Part shown: positions 46,697-54,656 of the stretch, piece after piece
Numbering within the stretch: the first letter of the stretch is position 1
Layout of the letters: each line of letters starts with the position of its first letter
DNA from: Bacteroidetes bacterium HLUCCA01
GTDB taxonomy: Bacteria > Bacteroidota > Rhodothermia > Balneolales > HLUCCA01
Length of the DNA: 64,000 nt
Assembly: GCA_001314545.1 (NCBI GenBank)
Contig: LIHN01000001.1
Location: 588,180-652,179, forward strand
Direction of reading: 5' to 3'
The notes under the pieces: model-generated
What the model was told of the DNA's origin: nothing
The model's input: only the letters and a program-made list of their open reading frames with translations
The model's database searches: none
Position numbers and translations under genes: made by a program

Positions 46697-47197
46697 TCAG
46701 GTGTCAGACAAACTCCGGTTGCGCATTGCATCGCTGATTTTCTCGCCATCCAGAATTGCCATGTAGGCCAGAAGATTCTCCTCATTATGGATTACAAACT
46801 CCGTCAGCAGGTTATTGACTACATCCTGCAGATCACCCGGCTTCCAGGGTTTCGCCAGATAGTAGTCCAACCCCGCCTGGTTAACGGCTTTGATGGTATC
46901 CTGATGACCGGCCTGACCGGTGAGCAGCATCCGCTTTGCTTTGGACATTTGCGGTGACGTACTAAGCTCTACCAGATAATCGACACCCGAGGTACCGGGC
47001 ATTTTATGATCACATATAAAAAGCGCTGGTCGCAGACCATCTTTCAGCAGAACTTCTATCACCTGCCGGGCTTCATCGACCGACTGAGCGGCTTCAATCC
47101 GAAAGTGGTCCTCATACATTTGCAGATCCCTGAGTACCGTTTCAAGAACTTCACCTTCATCCTCGACGCACATTATAAAAAGATTGGTATTCATCAT
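46697..47197 (-). CDS. Receiver-domain response regulator without output domain
   Basis: The 166-residue protein contains a CheY-like receiver. Acidic residues lie near 12-14 (VEDEGE), the phospho-acceptor Asp63 is in FICDHKMPG, the switch Thr is near 93 (LLTGQAG) and the Lys is near 116 (LAKPW). About 40 extra residues follow without a DNA-binding or enzymatic domain. Its partner is almost certainly the kinase encoded nine bases downstream. It lies 12 bases after the transporter gene. With no output domain it may act by protein contact or within a phosphorelay. Confidence 0.9.
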   Translation of the reverse strand: MMNTNLFIMCVEDEGEVLETVLRDLQMYEDHFRIEAAQSVDEARQVIEVLLKDGLRPALFICDHKMPGTSGVDYLVELSTSPQMSKAKRMLLTGQAGHQDTIKAVNQAGLDYYLAKPWKPGDLQDVVNNLLTEFVIHNEENLLAYMAILDGEKISDAMRNRSLSDT

Positions 47198-47209
47198 TAT
47201 TTTCCTTGC

Positions 47210-48811
47210 TTAATTGAGTAAAAGCGGCCAATAAAGTATGGCGTAGGCCAGCATTAAGGTAATACCAACTACTCCGATAATTACACCTGTTTTGGCCATA
47301 TCCGGGGTTTTTACCATACCCGTAGACATGGCTATGGCATTGGGCGGCGTAGAAATCGGCAGGGCCATGGCCATACTGGTACCCACACCTACTACGAGTG
47401 CCAGCTCCACGATATTCATCGATCCGCTGCCCTGCATAATACCAATAGTAATGGCAAGAGGCATCAATAATGTTGCAGTAACGGTGTTGGACAGAAAATT
47501 CGACATCAAAACTGCCACAGCTGCAAACATGGCTATCACTGCAAAACCGCCCAGGGAAGCCCAGTCAATCGTCGACACCAGGTAGGTTGCCAGTCCGGTG
47601 TGGTCCATATAAAGTCCCAGGGCAAGGCCACCTGCAACCAGCCACAGTACCTCCCAGGGTAGTTTACGAATATCTTTGACTTCAAGCACTTCGGTAAGTG
47701 CAAGTCCTGCAACGGGTAAAAGCGCCACGATATTGGAGCTGATTCCGTGCAGGCTTTCGGTGACCCACAGGAGTACGGTGGTCATAAAAATTGCATAAAA
47801 CACTACCGCCTTGGATGAACGGTCAAACGTGACATCTGATCCGGTTTTGAAAGCGCTGATCTGGGCCGGGAAGAGTTTGATCAGCATAAACCAGGCTACG
47901 GCGAGTATAATTAAAACCAGAGGCAAGGTCAGCGCCATCCACTCGGTAAAGGAAACCATGATACCTTCTTTTTGCAACGCTGCAATTACAATGGCATTAG
48001 GCGGAGTTCCGATGGGAGTAGCAATTCCACCGATGTTGGCTGCGATGGGAATGCTCAGTGCAAGCGCGGTCTTAAAACGGTCGCCGGGACCCATTTGCGC
48101 CACGATGGGAATAATTACGGTCATCATCATGGCGGTGGTGGCGGTGTTACTCATAAATGCTGATAGTGCTGCTGTAACCAGCATAAGGCCGATGAGTATA
48201 GCCCCGGGTCTGGACCCGAAGGGTTTTAACAGGTACCGCGTCAGGTTTTTATCGAAACTGTACTTAACCGCTCCCTGAGCTAGCATAAATCCGCCCAAAA
48301 AGAGAATAATAATGGGGTTGGCCAGGGTACCCACATAATCCTGATACCTGCGTGGAGTATAGTTCACACTGCGATGGGTGGTTTCGCTGGCAATCTGCAT
48401 GCCCTCGGAAAGTTCGGTACTCCGTATGATTACATTCGAATTGCCGGATGGTTGTATATCTACGTCAGCTGCCCTCCAGCTGCCATTATCCCGGATCCAG
48501 ACCTGATTGGTGGCCGTGACTGCCGTTGACGGAACTTCAAACCCGTCCGACTGAGATGTCAGCTGTGTAAGCGGGGCCTGCGCATTCTTGTATAAAGGTC
48601 CCTGACCGCTGAGGAGCAGCACTCCCAGAAATATAACAAGCACAGAGGTACCGTGTATGGGTATGGGCTCGAGCATCCAGAAGAAGGCCGCCAGTAAAAA
48701 GATACTAAGGGCGATGTGTCCGGCATAGGAGAGACCGGGAAGTGACAGAAAGAAAGGAAGAATGAAACCAACCAGACCCAGAATAAGTCCGGCTGTTTTA
48801 GTGGTATTCAT
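47210..48811 (-). CDS. SLC13/DASS-family anion transporter with an inserted periplasmic domain
   Basis: This 533-residue integral membrane protein belongs to the divalent anion:sodium symporter family (dicarboxylates, citrate or sulfate in characterised members). The two SNT-type substrate/ion motifs are present (AFMSNTATTAMMM near 215 and NFLSNTVTATLLM near 440), as are ANIGGIATPIGTPPNAI and the mirrored ISTPPNAIAM. Between the third helix (ends near 68) and the next membrane segment (begins near 162) lies a hydrophilic stretch of about 90 residues, some 65-70 longer than usual. The stretch resembles the membrane-proximal domain of RND membrane-fusion proteins. It is the first gene of an operon with a response regulator and a histidine kinase. 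The substrate is unknown. Confidence 0.88.
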   Translation of the reverse strand: MNTTKTAGLILGLVGFILPFFLSLPGLSYAGHIALSIFLLAAFFWMLEPIPIHGTSVLVIFLGVLLLSGQGPLYKNAQAPLTQLTSQSDGFEVPSTAVTATNQVWIRDNGSWRAADVDIQPSGNSNVIIRSTELSEGMQIASETTHRSVNYTPRRYQDYVGTLANPIIILFLGGFMLAQGAVKYSFDKNLTRYLLKPFGSRPGAILIGLMLVTAALSAFMSNTATTAMMMTVIIPIVAQMGPGDRFKTALALSIPIAANIGGIATPIGTPPNAIVIAALQKEGIMVSFTEWMALTLPLVLIILAVAWFMLIKLFPAQISAFKTGSDVTFDRSSKAVVFYAIFMTTVLLWVTESLHGISSNIVALLPVAGLALTEVLEVKDIRKLPWEVLWLVAGGLALGLYMDHTGLATYLVSTIDWASLGGFAVIAMFAAVAVLMSNFLSNTVTATLLMPLAITIGIMQGSGSMNIVELALVVGVGTSMAMALPISTPPNAIAMSTGMVKTPDMAKTGVIIGVVGITLMLAYAILYWPLLLN

Positions 48812-49037
48812 GATCGTAAAGATTAGTCAGTGCAATGGTATATGTATGTGAAATAGCCGGCTGTTTACGGTTTGTTTCAACTTAATGAATGCAGGATTCA
48901 CATAAAATGACCTGCATCAATAAAAAGCGCTTCCATTTTTTTGAGGTCCGATAATTTGACAGTAATTATCCTGATTTTCAGCTGCACTGATGAATCGCTG
49001 CATGGTAATGGAAATAGACCTTCATGCGAAAAGACAG
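48812..49037. other. Divergent intergenic region, transporter operon / TPR gene
   Basis: This region must hold the promoter of the minus-strand transporter - kinase operon. I found no TAnnTTTG box for it and no sigma-54-type -24/-12 site. No gene or terminator is visible. Confidence 0.4.
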
Positions 49038-49045
49038 TATATTTG
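49038..49045 (+). promoter_or_regulatory. -7 promoter element upstream of the TPR gene
   Basis: TATATTTG matches TAnnTTTG fully; the expected -33 position shows no TTTG. A start near 49052 would make the ATG at 49099 the first usable codon and leave a 47-base leader. Confidence 0.4.
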
Positions 49046-49098
49046 GCCTTCGTTTCTTGAAAGTGCCCTATTCCATCAAATTTTTACCTCGTACTCCC

Positions 49099-50025
49099 AT
49101 GACCGAATTGACCGAACGTCTGCTGCCATCCCTCCTGCAAAATGCTGAACTTTCCAAAAAAGGCGTTGCACTATTACAGAAGGCCCACAAACAAATTTTG
49201 CGGCTGGATGAATCAAGCCGGTCAGCAGAGGACTGGTTTATACTGGGGTATTACGCCCAACAGGTTCAGCAGTACGATGACGCTCAGGCACATTACACAC
49301 AGGCTGTGCTGAAGAACCCCGAATTTGAGGCGGCCTACAAGTTCAGGGCGATGGTCTGTATAGAAACCCGACAGTTTGAGGATGCGCAGTACGATCTGGA
49401 CAAAGCGCTGGAGCTGGATCCCGATTTCAGTGATGCGCGCTATGAACGGGCCCGGCTGTTTCATGAAACCGATCAGGATGATAAAGCCGTTGCGGAGCTC
49501 CGGGCGCTGATTCAACAGGACAGCGAGTATGCAGATGCCTATGCCCTGATGGGTTCAACCTTCGAGAAAACGGGTAAGTATGAACAGGCCATCAAGGCAT
49601 TTGAGCAAGCGCTGGAACTGGACCCTGAAAACGGTCACTATCTGACCCAGCGAGGTCTTGCTCATTATTTCGCCGGTGAGTATGAACTGGCCGAATCCGA
49701 CCTTCTGGAAGCCCAGAAACGTACCGGCATCAACCATATCACCCAGTTCAATCTGGCTTTGGTTTTAAGTGAGAATCCGGCATCCGTAAAGGAAGCCTAC
49801 CGCAATTTTGAAAAAGCTTTTAAACGTGCCCCGGATATGCTGAATCATTTCTATGAGCAAAGCGGTTCGGTGGAACGCAAACGACTTGACTTACGTTTGG
49901 ATACTATTCTGAGTAAAAATCAGGATCTTGAAAAAGAAGAAAGTTCGCAATTTTATCGGAAAGAGCTCATTCTTCTGCTCGAACGTAAACTTAGAGAAGC
50001 CCGGACCCGAATAGCTGCAGAGTAG
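49099..50025 (+). CDS. Cytosolic tetratricopeptide-repeat protein
   Basis: The product is about 308 residues. It contains about five consecutive TPR units, for example QYDDAQAHYTQAVLKNPEFE, QFEDAQYDLDKALELDPDFS and KYEQAIKAFEQALELDPENG, and a C-terminal charged helical tail. No signal peptide is present. The ATG giving MTELTERLLPSLL was chosen; an in-frame ATG 25 codons upstream (49024) would add a basic, non-repeat extension but lies before the likely promoter element. The function is unknown beyond probable protein binding. Confidence 0.8.
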   Translation: MTELTERLLPSLLQNAELSKKGVALLQKAHKQILRLDESSRSAEDWFILGYYAQQVQQYDDAQAHYTQAVLKNPEFEAAYKFRAMVCIETRQFEDAQYDLDKALELDPDFSDARYERARLFHETDQDDKAVAELRALIQQDSEYADAYALMGSTFEKTGKYEQAIKAFEQALELDPENGHYLTQRGLAHYFAGEYELAESDLLEAQKRTGINHITQFNLALVLSENPASVKEAYRNFEKAFKRAPDMLNHFYEQSGSVERKRLDLRLDTILSKNQDLEKEESSQFYRKELILLLERKLREARTRIAAE

Positions 50026-50177
50026 CCTGTACCGGCTGTTTTGCACTGTACTATTTGAACATCGCCCGGTTTTGAAAAATTGAATAAAAATTCGAATATT
50101 AACATTCGATTTATCCGTTTCATTTACTGATGAGGTAGCATTTTTCAGTAGATTTACCGTTTTATCTCCCACAATTG

Positions 50178-51008
50178 ATGTCAACTCATCGCCTGTCTCC
50201 CCAAGATTTTGAATTACTCTCTGCTTACGCCGATGGCGAAACGCTGCAGGAAGAAAATCTAGCTGCCAAAGAACTGATCAGCAAGCACGCTGAGGCATCC
50301 GCATTTCTACGAAACCGCGAAGCGCTCAAACGTCGCTTACAGACGGCGTGCGGTCATGTAAAAGCTCCGGACCACCTCAGGCTTGCCTGCCTGCAGGCTA
50401 TTGAATCAGCCAGTACAACCGTTCAGACACCCCGAACTGCAAGAACACCCTCGCTCTACATCACATTGGCCGCTGCAGCAGTGGCAATAGCGGTACTCCT
50501 GTTTATGATGCAGTACGCGCGGGTAACGCCGGATGAACCCATACTTGTTCAGGAGTCGGGTTACAGCATGGAAACGTACGTTCACGAGCACTACCAGCAC
50601 GACCTTCCGGAATTGCGTACTGCTTCTGATGTGAGCGAAGCGCAGCAGCAGATAAAATTGCTTTGGGATATTGAAATGACCGTTCCTGAACTCAAGCAGG
50701 CATCCTTTACGGGATTCACCTATGCTGAGTTCGTAACCGGATACCATACCCCGTTACTCGCTTACACTACGCATGATACCGGTGAAGTGATTGTGATTTT
50801 TGCGTTCGACATGAATCATCTCGATGAATATGCAGCATTACATCGCGATGAGCAGGCAGTCAGGACCTGTACCGATCCCGACTCCGTTCACATCAAAGAT
50901 GTTGCAGGTCAGCATGTAGTCTCCTGGAAGTGGGATGACACCTGGTATGCCGGAATTTCCCAAAATCACGGTGAGATGCTTGCTGCCCGGCTGCCAATCA
51001 GCAACTGA
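50178..51008 (+). CDS. Anti-sigma-factor-like membrane protein next to crtY
   Basis: The protein of about 276 residues starts MSTHRLSPQDFELLSAYADGE, a pattern common in anti-sigma factors, with a helical cytoplasmic domain to about 85. One membrane helix follows (about 93-112, LYITLAAAAVAIAVLLFMM), then an outer domain of about 160 residues ending in HVVSWKWDDTWYAGISQNHGE. There is no HxxxCxxC zinc motif and no sigma gene nearby. crtY begins two bases after its stop, so the genes should be translated together. The anti-sigma assignment is tentative and rests on the N-terminal resemblance and topology. Confidence 0.6.
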   Translation: MSTHRLSPQDFELLSAYADGETLQEENLAAKELISKHAEASAFLRNREALKRRLQTACGHVKAPDHLRLACLQAIESASTTVQTPRTARTPSLYITLAAAAVAIAVLLFMMQYARVTPDEPILVQESGYSMETYVHEHYQHDLPELRTASDVSEAQQQIKLLWDIEMTVPELKQASFTGFTYAEFVTGYHTPLLAYTTHDTGEVIVIFAFDMNHLDEYAALHRDEQAVRTCTDPDSVHIKDVAGQHVVSWKWDDTWYAGISQNHGEMLAARLPISN

Positions 51009-51010
51009 CG

Positions 51011-52186
51011 TTGAATCCACAGCACATCGCCATAACAGGATCGGGGCCCGCAGCCTTGTCGCTGGCCCTCCGGCTGCCGCCGGACATTCCGCTGACACTC
51101 GTCAGCGACTCCCTCGAGCCGAAAGATGACAAAACATGGTGCCTGTGGGATAAGCGCGTAATACCGTCCCCTGATTTAATTCATCATACGTGGAACTGTC
51201 TGAAAGTAATTGGCCCCGACGGCGAAGCGATACGTTCCAGACTCAGCCAACATGCCTACTACTGCATACGAAGCGAGCGTTTTCAGCAGTACGGACTTGA
51301 TAAACTCTCAAACCGTCCACAAACCCGGCTGATTGAAGCGCGGGTTAATGAGATTGAACCCGGCAAGAATACGGCCGTTTTGCATCACACCAGTGGCAGC
51401 ACTCACGCAGATATGGTATTTCAAAGCCACCGGCCACCGCCAAACACTCACCTCTACAGTGAGCAACGCATTGCGCTTAAACAACACTTTCAGGGGTGGG
51501 ATATCAAGACCGTGCAGCCTGTTTTTGATCCCGATGAAGCCATCTTAATGGACTTCCGGGTTGATCAGTCGCTTGGATTCGCCTTTGTTTATGTGCTGCC
51601 CTTCAGCACAACGGAAGCACTGGTTGAGCTCACCTTCTTTACCCCCGACCTACTGGACAACCGGGCCATGTACAGTAACCTGCTCACGGCATATCTCTCA
51701 ACGCAGTTTCTGCTGGAACCGGACAGCTACTCCATAAAGCGAACCGAATTTGGTGTCATTCCGATGGTTGACGGCTTCGTTCCCTCTCCCTCCGAACACC
51801 CGATTTACAGTATAGGCCTGGCGGGCGGGCATGCTAAAGCATCCACAGGCTACGCCTTTTCACGTATCATGCGGGATAGCATGCGCATAGGGGCTGAGCT
51901 TAGCCGGGGAGTGATACCCGGCCGCGGATCGCTTTCTGAAATCCGCTATCAGTTTTATGATCTGCTCATTCTGCAGCTCATCAAAAATGAACCTGATCGC
52001 GCGGTGGACATTTTTACCACACTGTTTCGCAAAAACGGGTTCGATACCATGTTCCGTTTTCTGGATGAACAGACCTCCTTTTCAGAAGATCTTCAAATTA
52101 TGGCCAGTGTACCCAGATACAGCGATTTTTTTCGATCGATGTGGCGAACCCGTCACCGACTTGCATCGCTTAGTGTACGTGGATAA
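51011..52186 (+). CDS. crtY: Lycopene beta-cyclase
   Basis: It cyclises the ends of lycopene to beta-carotene, a key step toward beta-ring carotenoids. The 391-residue protein has the N-terminal dinucleotide fold (HIAITGSGPAALSLAL) and the CrtY signatures DDKTWCLWD near 38, FQGWDI near 157, MDFRVDQ near 178 and FVYVLPFSTTEALVE near 192. The length is typical of bacterial CrtY. The start is a TTG two bases after the preceding stop; no ATG preserves the nucleotide-binding motif. No other carotenoid gene lies in the window. Its 3' end overlaps the GHL10 gene on the other strand by 17 bases. Confidence 0.92.
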   Translation: MNPQHIAITGSGPAALSLALRLPPDIPLTLVSDSLEPKDDKTWCLWDKRVIPSPDLIHHTWNCLKVIGPDGEAIRSRLSQHAYYCIRSERFQQYGLDKLSNRPQTRLIEARVNEIEPGKNTAVLHHTSGSTHADMVFQSHRPPPNTHLYSEQRIALKQHFQGWDIKTVQPVFDPDEAILMDFRVDQSLGFAFVYVLPFSTTEALVELTFFTPDLLDNRAMYSNLLTAYLSTQFLLEPDSYSIKRTEFGVIPMVDGFVPSPSEHPIYSIGLAGGHAKASTGYAFSRIMRDSMRIGAELSRGVIPGRGSLSEIRYQFYDLLILQLIKNEPDRAVDIFTTLFRKNGFDTMFRFLDEQTSFSEDLQIMASVPRYSDFFRSMWRTRHRLASLSVRG

Positions 52187-53657
52187 CCCTGGCCTGGCCC
52201 AGCTCGCTGTTCCTGCCCAGGGGTCGTACGGCATACAGCCAGGCTGAAGCTCCCGCCTGCTCGTCTGTAAACTCTTTTTCCCCGGTAATCCCGATGAGTG
52301 CATCCTGCCGGTACCCGTTGACAACGGATTCCATGTCCGTGTACTCGGGGTACCTGAAAATGGCAAAACGTGCGGTTTCATCATGGCCCGACCATAAGAG
52401 TCGAATACCTTCTTCATTACGGTACACATCGAGCTGCTCCACCGGTGCCATTTCTTTGACCGGAAGCCAGGGCATGGGTGGAACCAACACCGGCCTGCTG
52501 TGCCAGTTGGTAACCAGTGAATCACGAAGTCCCTGGTCGTTTGCAATGACATGCTGTGCCCTGAAATAGATGCTGCCGTGAACGGGTGACGGGGCTTTGC
52601 GATTGATTTGTAGCTGGGCCAGAAGCTCCTCAACAGACCAGTTGAAGGGTTCACCAAGACGGTAGGGCGCCAGCCCGATGTACACATGACGTTGGTGTTG
52701 TTCAGATACTTCGGCCCACCAGTTGAGCAGGGGCTCATAAGGAGCGGCCTCGTGATCGCGTTGCCAATATAACTGGGGAGCGATGTAGTCAATACTTTGG
52801 TCGGTGAGCCACTGGAGCGGATCTGCGTAGATGAGGTGATACCCTTCCCCTCCGGTTGTTCCTGCGTCGGAATTTTTCCGGATACCAAAGGGGCTCACAC
52901 CAAATTTGACTTGTGGATCGATAGATTTTATTGCTTCATTTACGGCGACTATCATCCGGTTAATATTGTCGCGCCGCCAGTCTTCTATGGACTCTATCCC
53001 TCTGGGATCTGCCTGAAACTGCGGCAAATCTTCGTCGGTTATTTTGGGTGAATACGGATAGAAATAATCGTCGAAGTGAATTCCATCCAGATCATAACGA
53101 CGTACCAGATCAGAGACAATATCCACAATAAACTGATTGACCTCATTTAAAGCAGGATTTAGCATGAGATAGGTGCCGGAGGCGCCGGTAAAGGAGAGGG
53201 TCCATTCAGGCCGGGTCCGGGCAATGTGCGACTCATGATGCGGATAGAGGTCGAGGTTGCGATGGGCACGATATGGATTCAGCCAGGCGTGCAGCTCCAT
53301 GCCTCGTTTGTGGGCTTCTGTTATGGCAAAACGAAGCGGATCGTAAAACGGCTCAGGTGGGCGTCCCTGCTCGCCGGTAAGCCAGTACGACCACGGTTCG
53401 TAGGGCGATGGAAACATGGCATCGGCCTCACTTCGCACCTGAAAGAATACCGCATTTTTTCCGGCTGCCTTGAGCTGATCCAGGATATGAATCAGTTCTT
53501 CACGCTGTTCTTCCGGACTCAGATCAGGCGAGGATGGCCAGTCCAGGTTCACTACGGTTGTGATCCAGGCTCCGCGCATTTCGTAATCGGGATAATTTTG
53601 TGCGTGAATCTTACCACCCACCAGGATAAGAATGAAAAACAACACGAGATGTCGCAT
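52170..53657 (-). CDS. GHL10-type family 10-like glycosyl hydrolase (DUF187)
   Basis: The 495-residue exported protein has a signal peptide (MRHLVLFFILILVGGKIHAQ) and a TIM-barrel of the GHL10/DUF187 family. Visible motifs are EMRGAWITTVVNLDWPS, FFQVRSEADAMFPS, HAWLNPYRAH, GIHFDDYFYPYS (likely catalytic acid region) and DYIAPQLYWQRD. A small C-terminal beta domain follows (about 400-495). Relatives are thought to act on peptidoglycan or other envelope polysaccharides, but the substrate here is unknown. It is the last gene of a five-gene minus-strand run, 51 bases after the TPR gene. Confidence 0.87.
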   Translation of the reverse strand: MRHLVLFFILILVGGKIHAQNYPDYEMRGAWITTVVNLDWPSSPDLSPEEQREELIHILDQLKAAGKNAVFFQVRSEADAMFPSPYEPWSYWLTGEQGRPPEPFYDPLRFAITEAHKRGMELHAWLNPYRAHRNLDLYPHHESHIARTRPEWTLSFTGASGTYLMLNPALNEVNQFIVDIVSDLVRRYDLDGIHFDDYFYPYSPKITDEDLPQFQADPRGIESIEDWRRDNINRMIVAVNEAIKSIDPQVKFGVSPFGIRKNSDAGTTGGEGYHLIYADPLQWLTDQSIDYIAPQLYWQRDHEAAPYEPLLNWWAEVSEQHQRHVYIGLAPYRLGEPFNWSVEELLAQLQINRKAPSPVHGSIYFRAQHVIANDQGLRDSLVTNWHSRPVLVPPMPWLPVKEMAPVEQLDVYRNEEGIRLLWSGHDETARFAIFRYPEYTDMESVVNGYRQDALIGITGEKEFTDEQAGASAWLYAVRPLGRNSELGQARVIHVH

Positions 53658-53708
53658 ACCGGTTTTATTATTTTCTGCAGATGTAGTTAACCGGTGCAGA
53701 TTACGGAA

Positions 53709-54638
53709 TTAGCGGTTCTCCCGCAACGCGTCAAGGCGATCAGCTGATTTTGACGGGAGGTTGGCAAGCGGGGTTTGTCTGACTGAGGCAACCTGCTCAT
53801 ACAAGGTTATTGCCTGCGAGGTATTTCCCTGCATTTCCAGGATACGCGCCAGATTGTAGGTAAAGATGATATTGTCAGGATAGCGGTCGGCCAGGTTTTT
53901 CAGGTGCCGGTGTGCCTGTTCCAGTTGCCCCTGTTGTTCATAAAAATATGCCAGGAACATGGCTGCATCGTTGCGGATATACCCCGAACTGGCTGCCGCG
54001 CGTTCCAGAATGTCAAATCCTTCCTGCATACTGCCGGATATTCCTGCGATTCGGGTAATCCATCGTGCCTCGCGCGGCACCGAGCCCATCATGTACTCAA
54101 ATACACCCTGGCCCATCAGGGTGTTGGGGTCGTCATCGTCCATTTTCAGCAGTACTTTGGTAAATGAATATCCCGTAATACCAGACGAGATAGCCGTGCG
54201 GTATTTACGCTCACTTGCCGCTACCAGGCTTCGGTAGCCGTGCAATCCGCCCATCAGCAGGATAACGGACGTATCCTGCGGGTTGGATGCCAGCATACGG
54301 TCTCCCATATCAATGGCGGTGGCACTCTGGCGGAGAAAACGGTCGGCGTCATCGGGATTGTTGCCCCCGAAAAAGTAGGACCAGAAGGGTATCATCGCTT
54401 CAAAAAAATGAAGCCGGAGGTCTGTGCCGTTGTTTCGCTGTAACTCTGAGAGCAGCAATCGGGTAGTATCCCAGTCTGCCTGATAAAATGAATCGATAGC
54501 ATTTTCCAGCTTGTATTCGTAGCCGGTTGAGCCTGTTTCACTTACAGCAACGACTGTCTGCGCAGGGCCGTCTTTTGGTGCGCCGGCTGTCATTGACAGA
54601 AGCAACACACAAGCAAATAGTATAGTCGATGTTTTCAT
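53709..54638 (-). CDS. Secreted tetratricopeptide-repeat protein
   Basis: The 309-residue protein begins with a signal peptide (MKTSTILFACVLLLSMTAGA). It carries helical repeats, the clearest being QLEQAHRHLKNLADRYPDNI and NTSQAITLYEQVASVRQTPL at the C-terminus. The central part (DADRFLRQSATAIDMGDRML, VLLMGGLHGYRSLVAASERK) resembles a family of Bacteroidota/Rhodothermota TPR proteins of unknown role. It lies 18 bases after the symporter gene and upstream of GHL10, so it is probably co-transcribed with both. Confidence 0.75.
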   Translation of the reverse strand: MKTSTILFACVLLLSMTAGAPKDGPAQTVVAVSETGSTGYEYKLENAIDSFYQADWDTTRLLLSELQRNNGTDLRLHFFEAMIPFWSYFFGGNNPDDADRFLRQSATAIDMGDRMLASNPQDTSVILLMGGLHGYRSLVAASERKYRTAISSGITGYSFTKVLLKMDDDDPNTLMGQGVFEYMMGSVPREARWITRIAGISGSMQEGFDILERAAASSGYIRNDAAMFLAYFYEQQGQLEQAHRHLKNLADRYPDNIIFTYNLARILEMQGNTSQAITLYEQVASVRQTPLANLPSKSADRLDALRENR

Positions 54639-54656
54639 TCCGGCTATAACGCGCCG

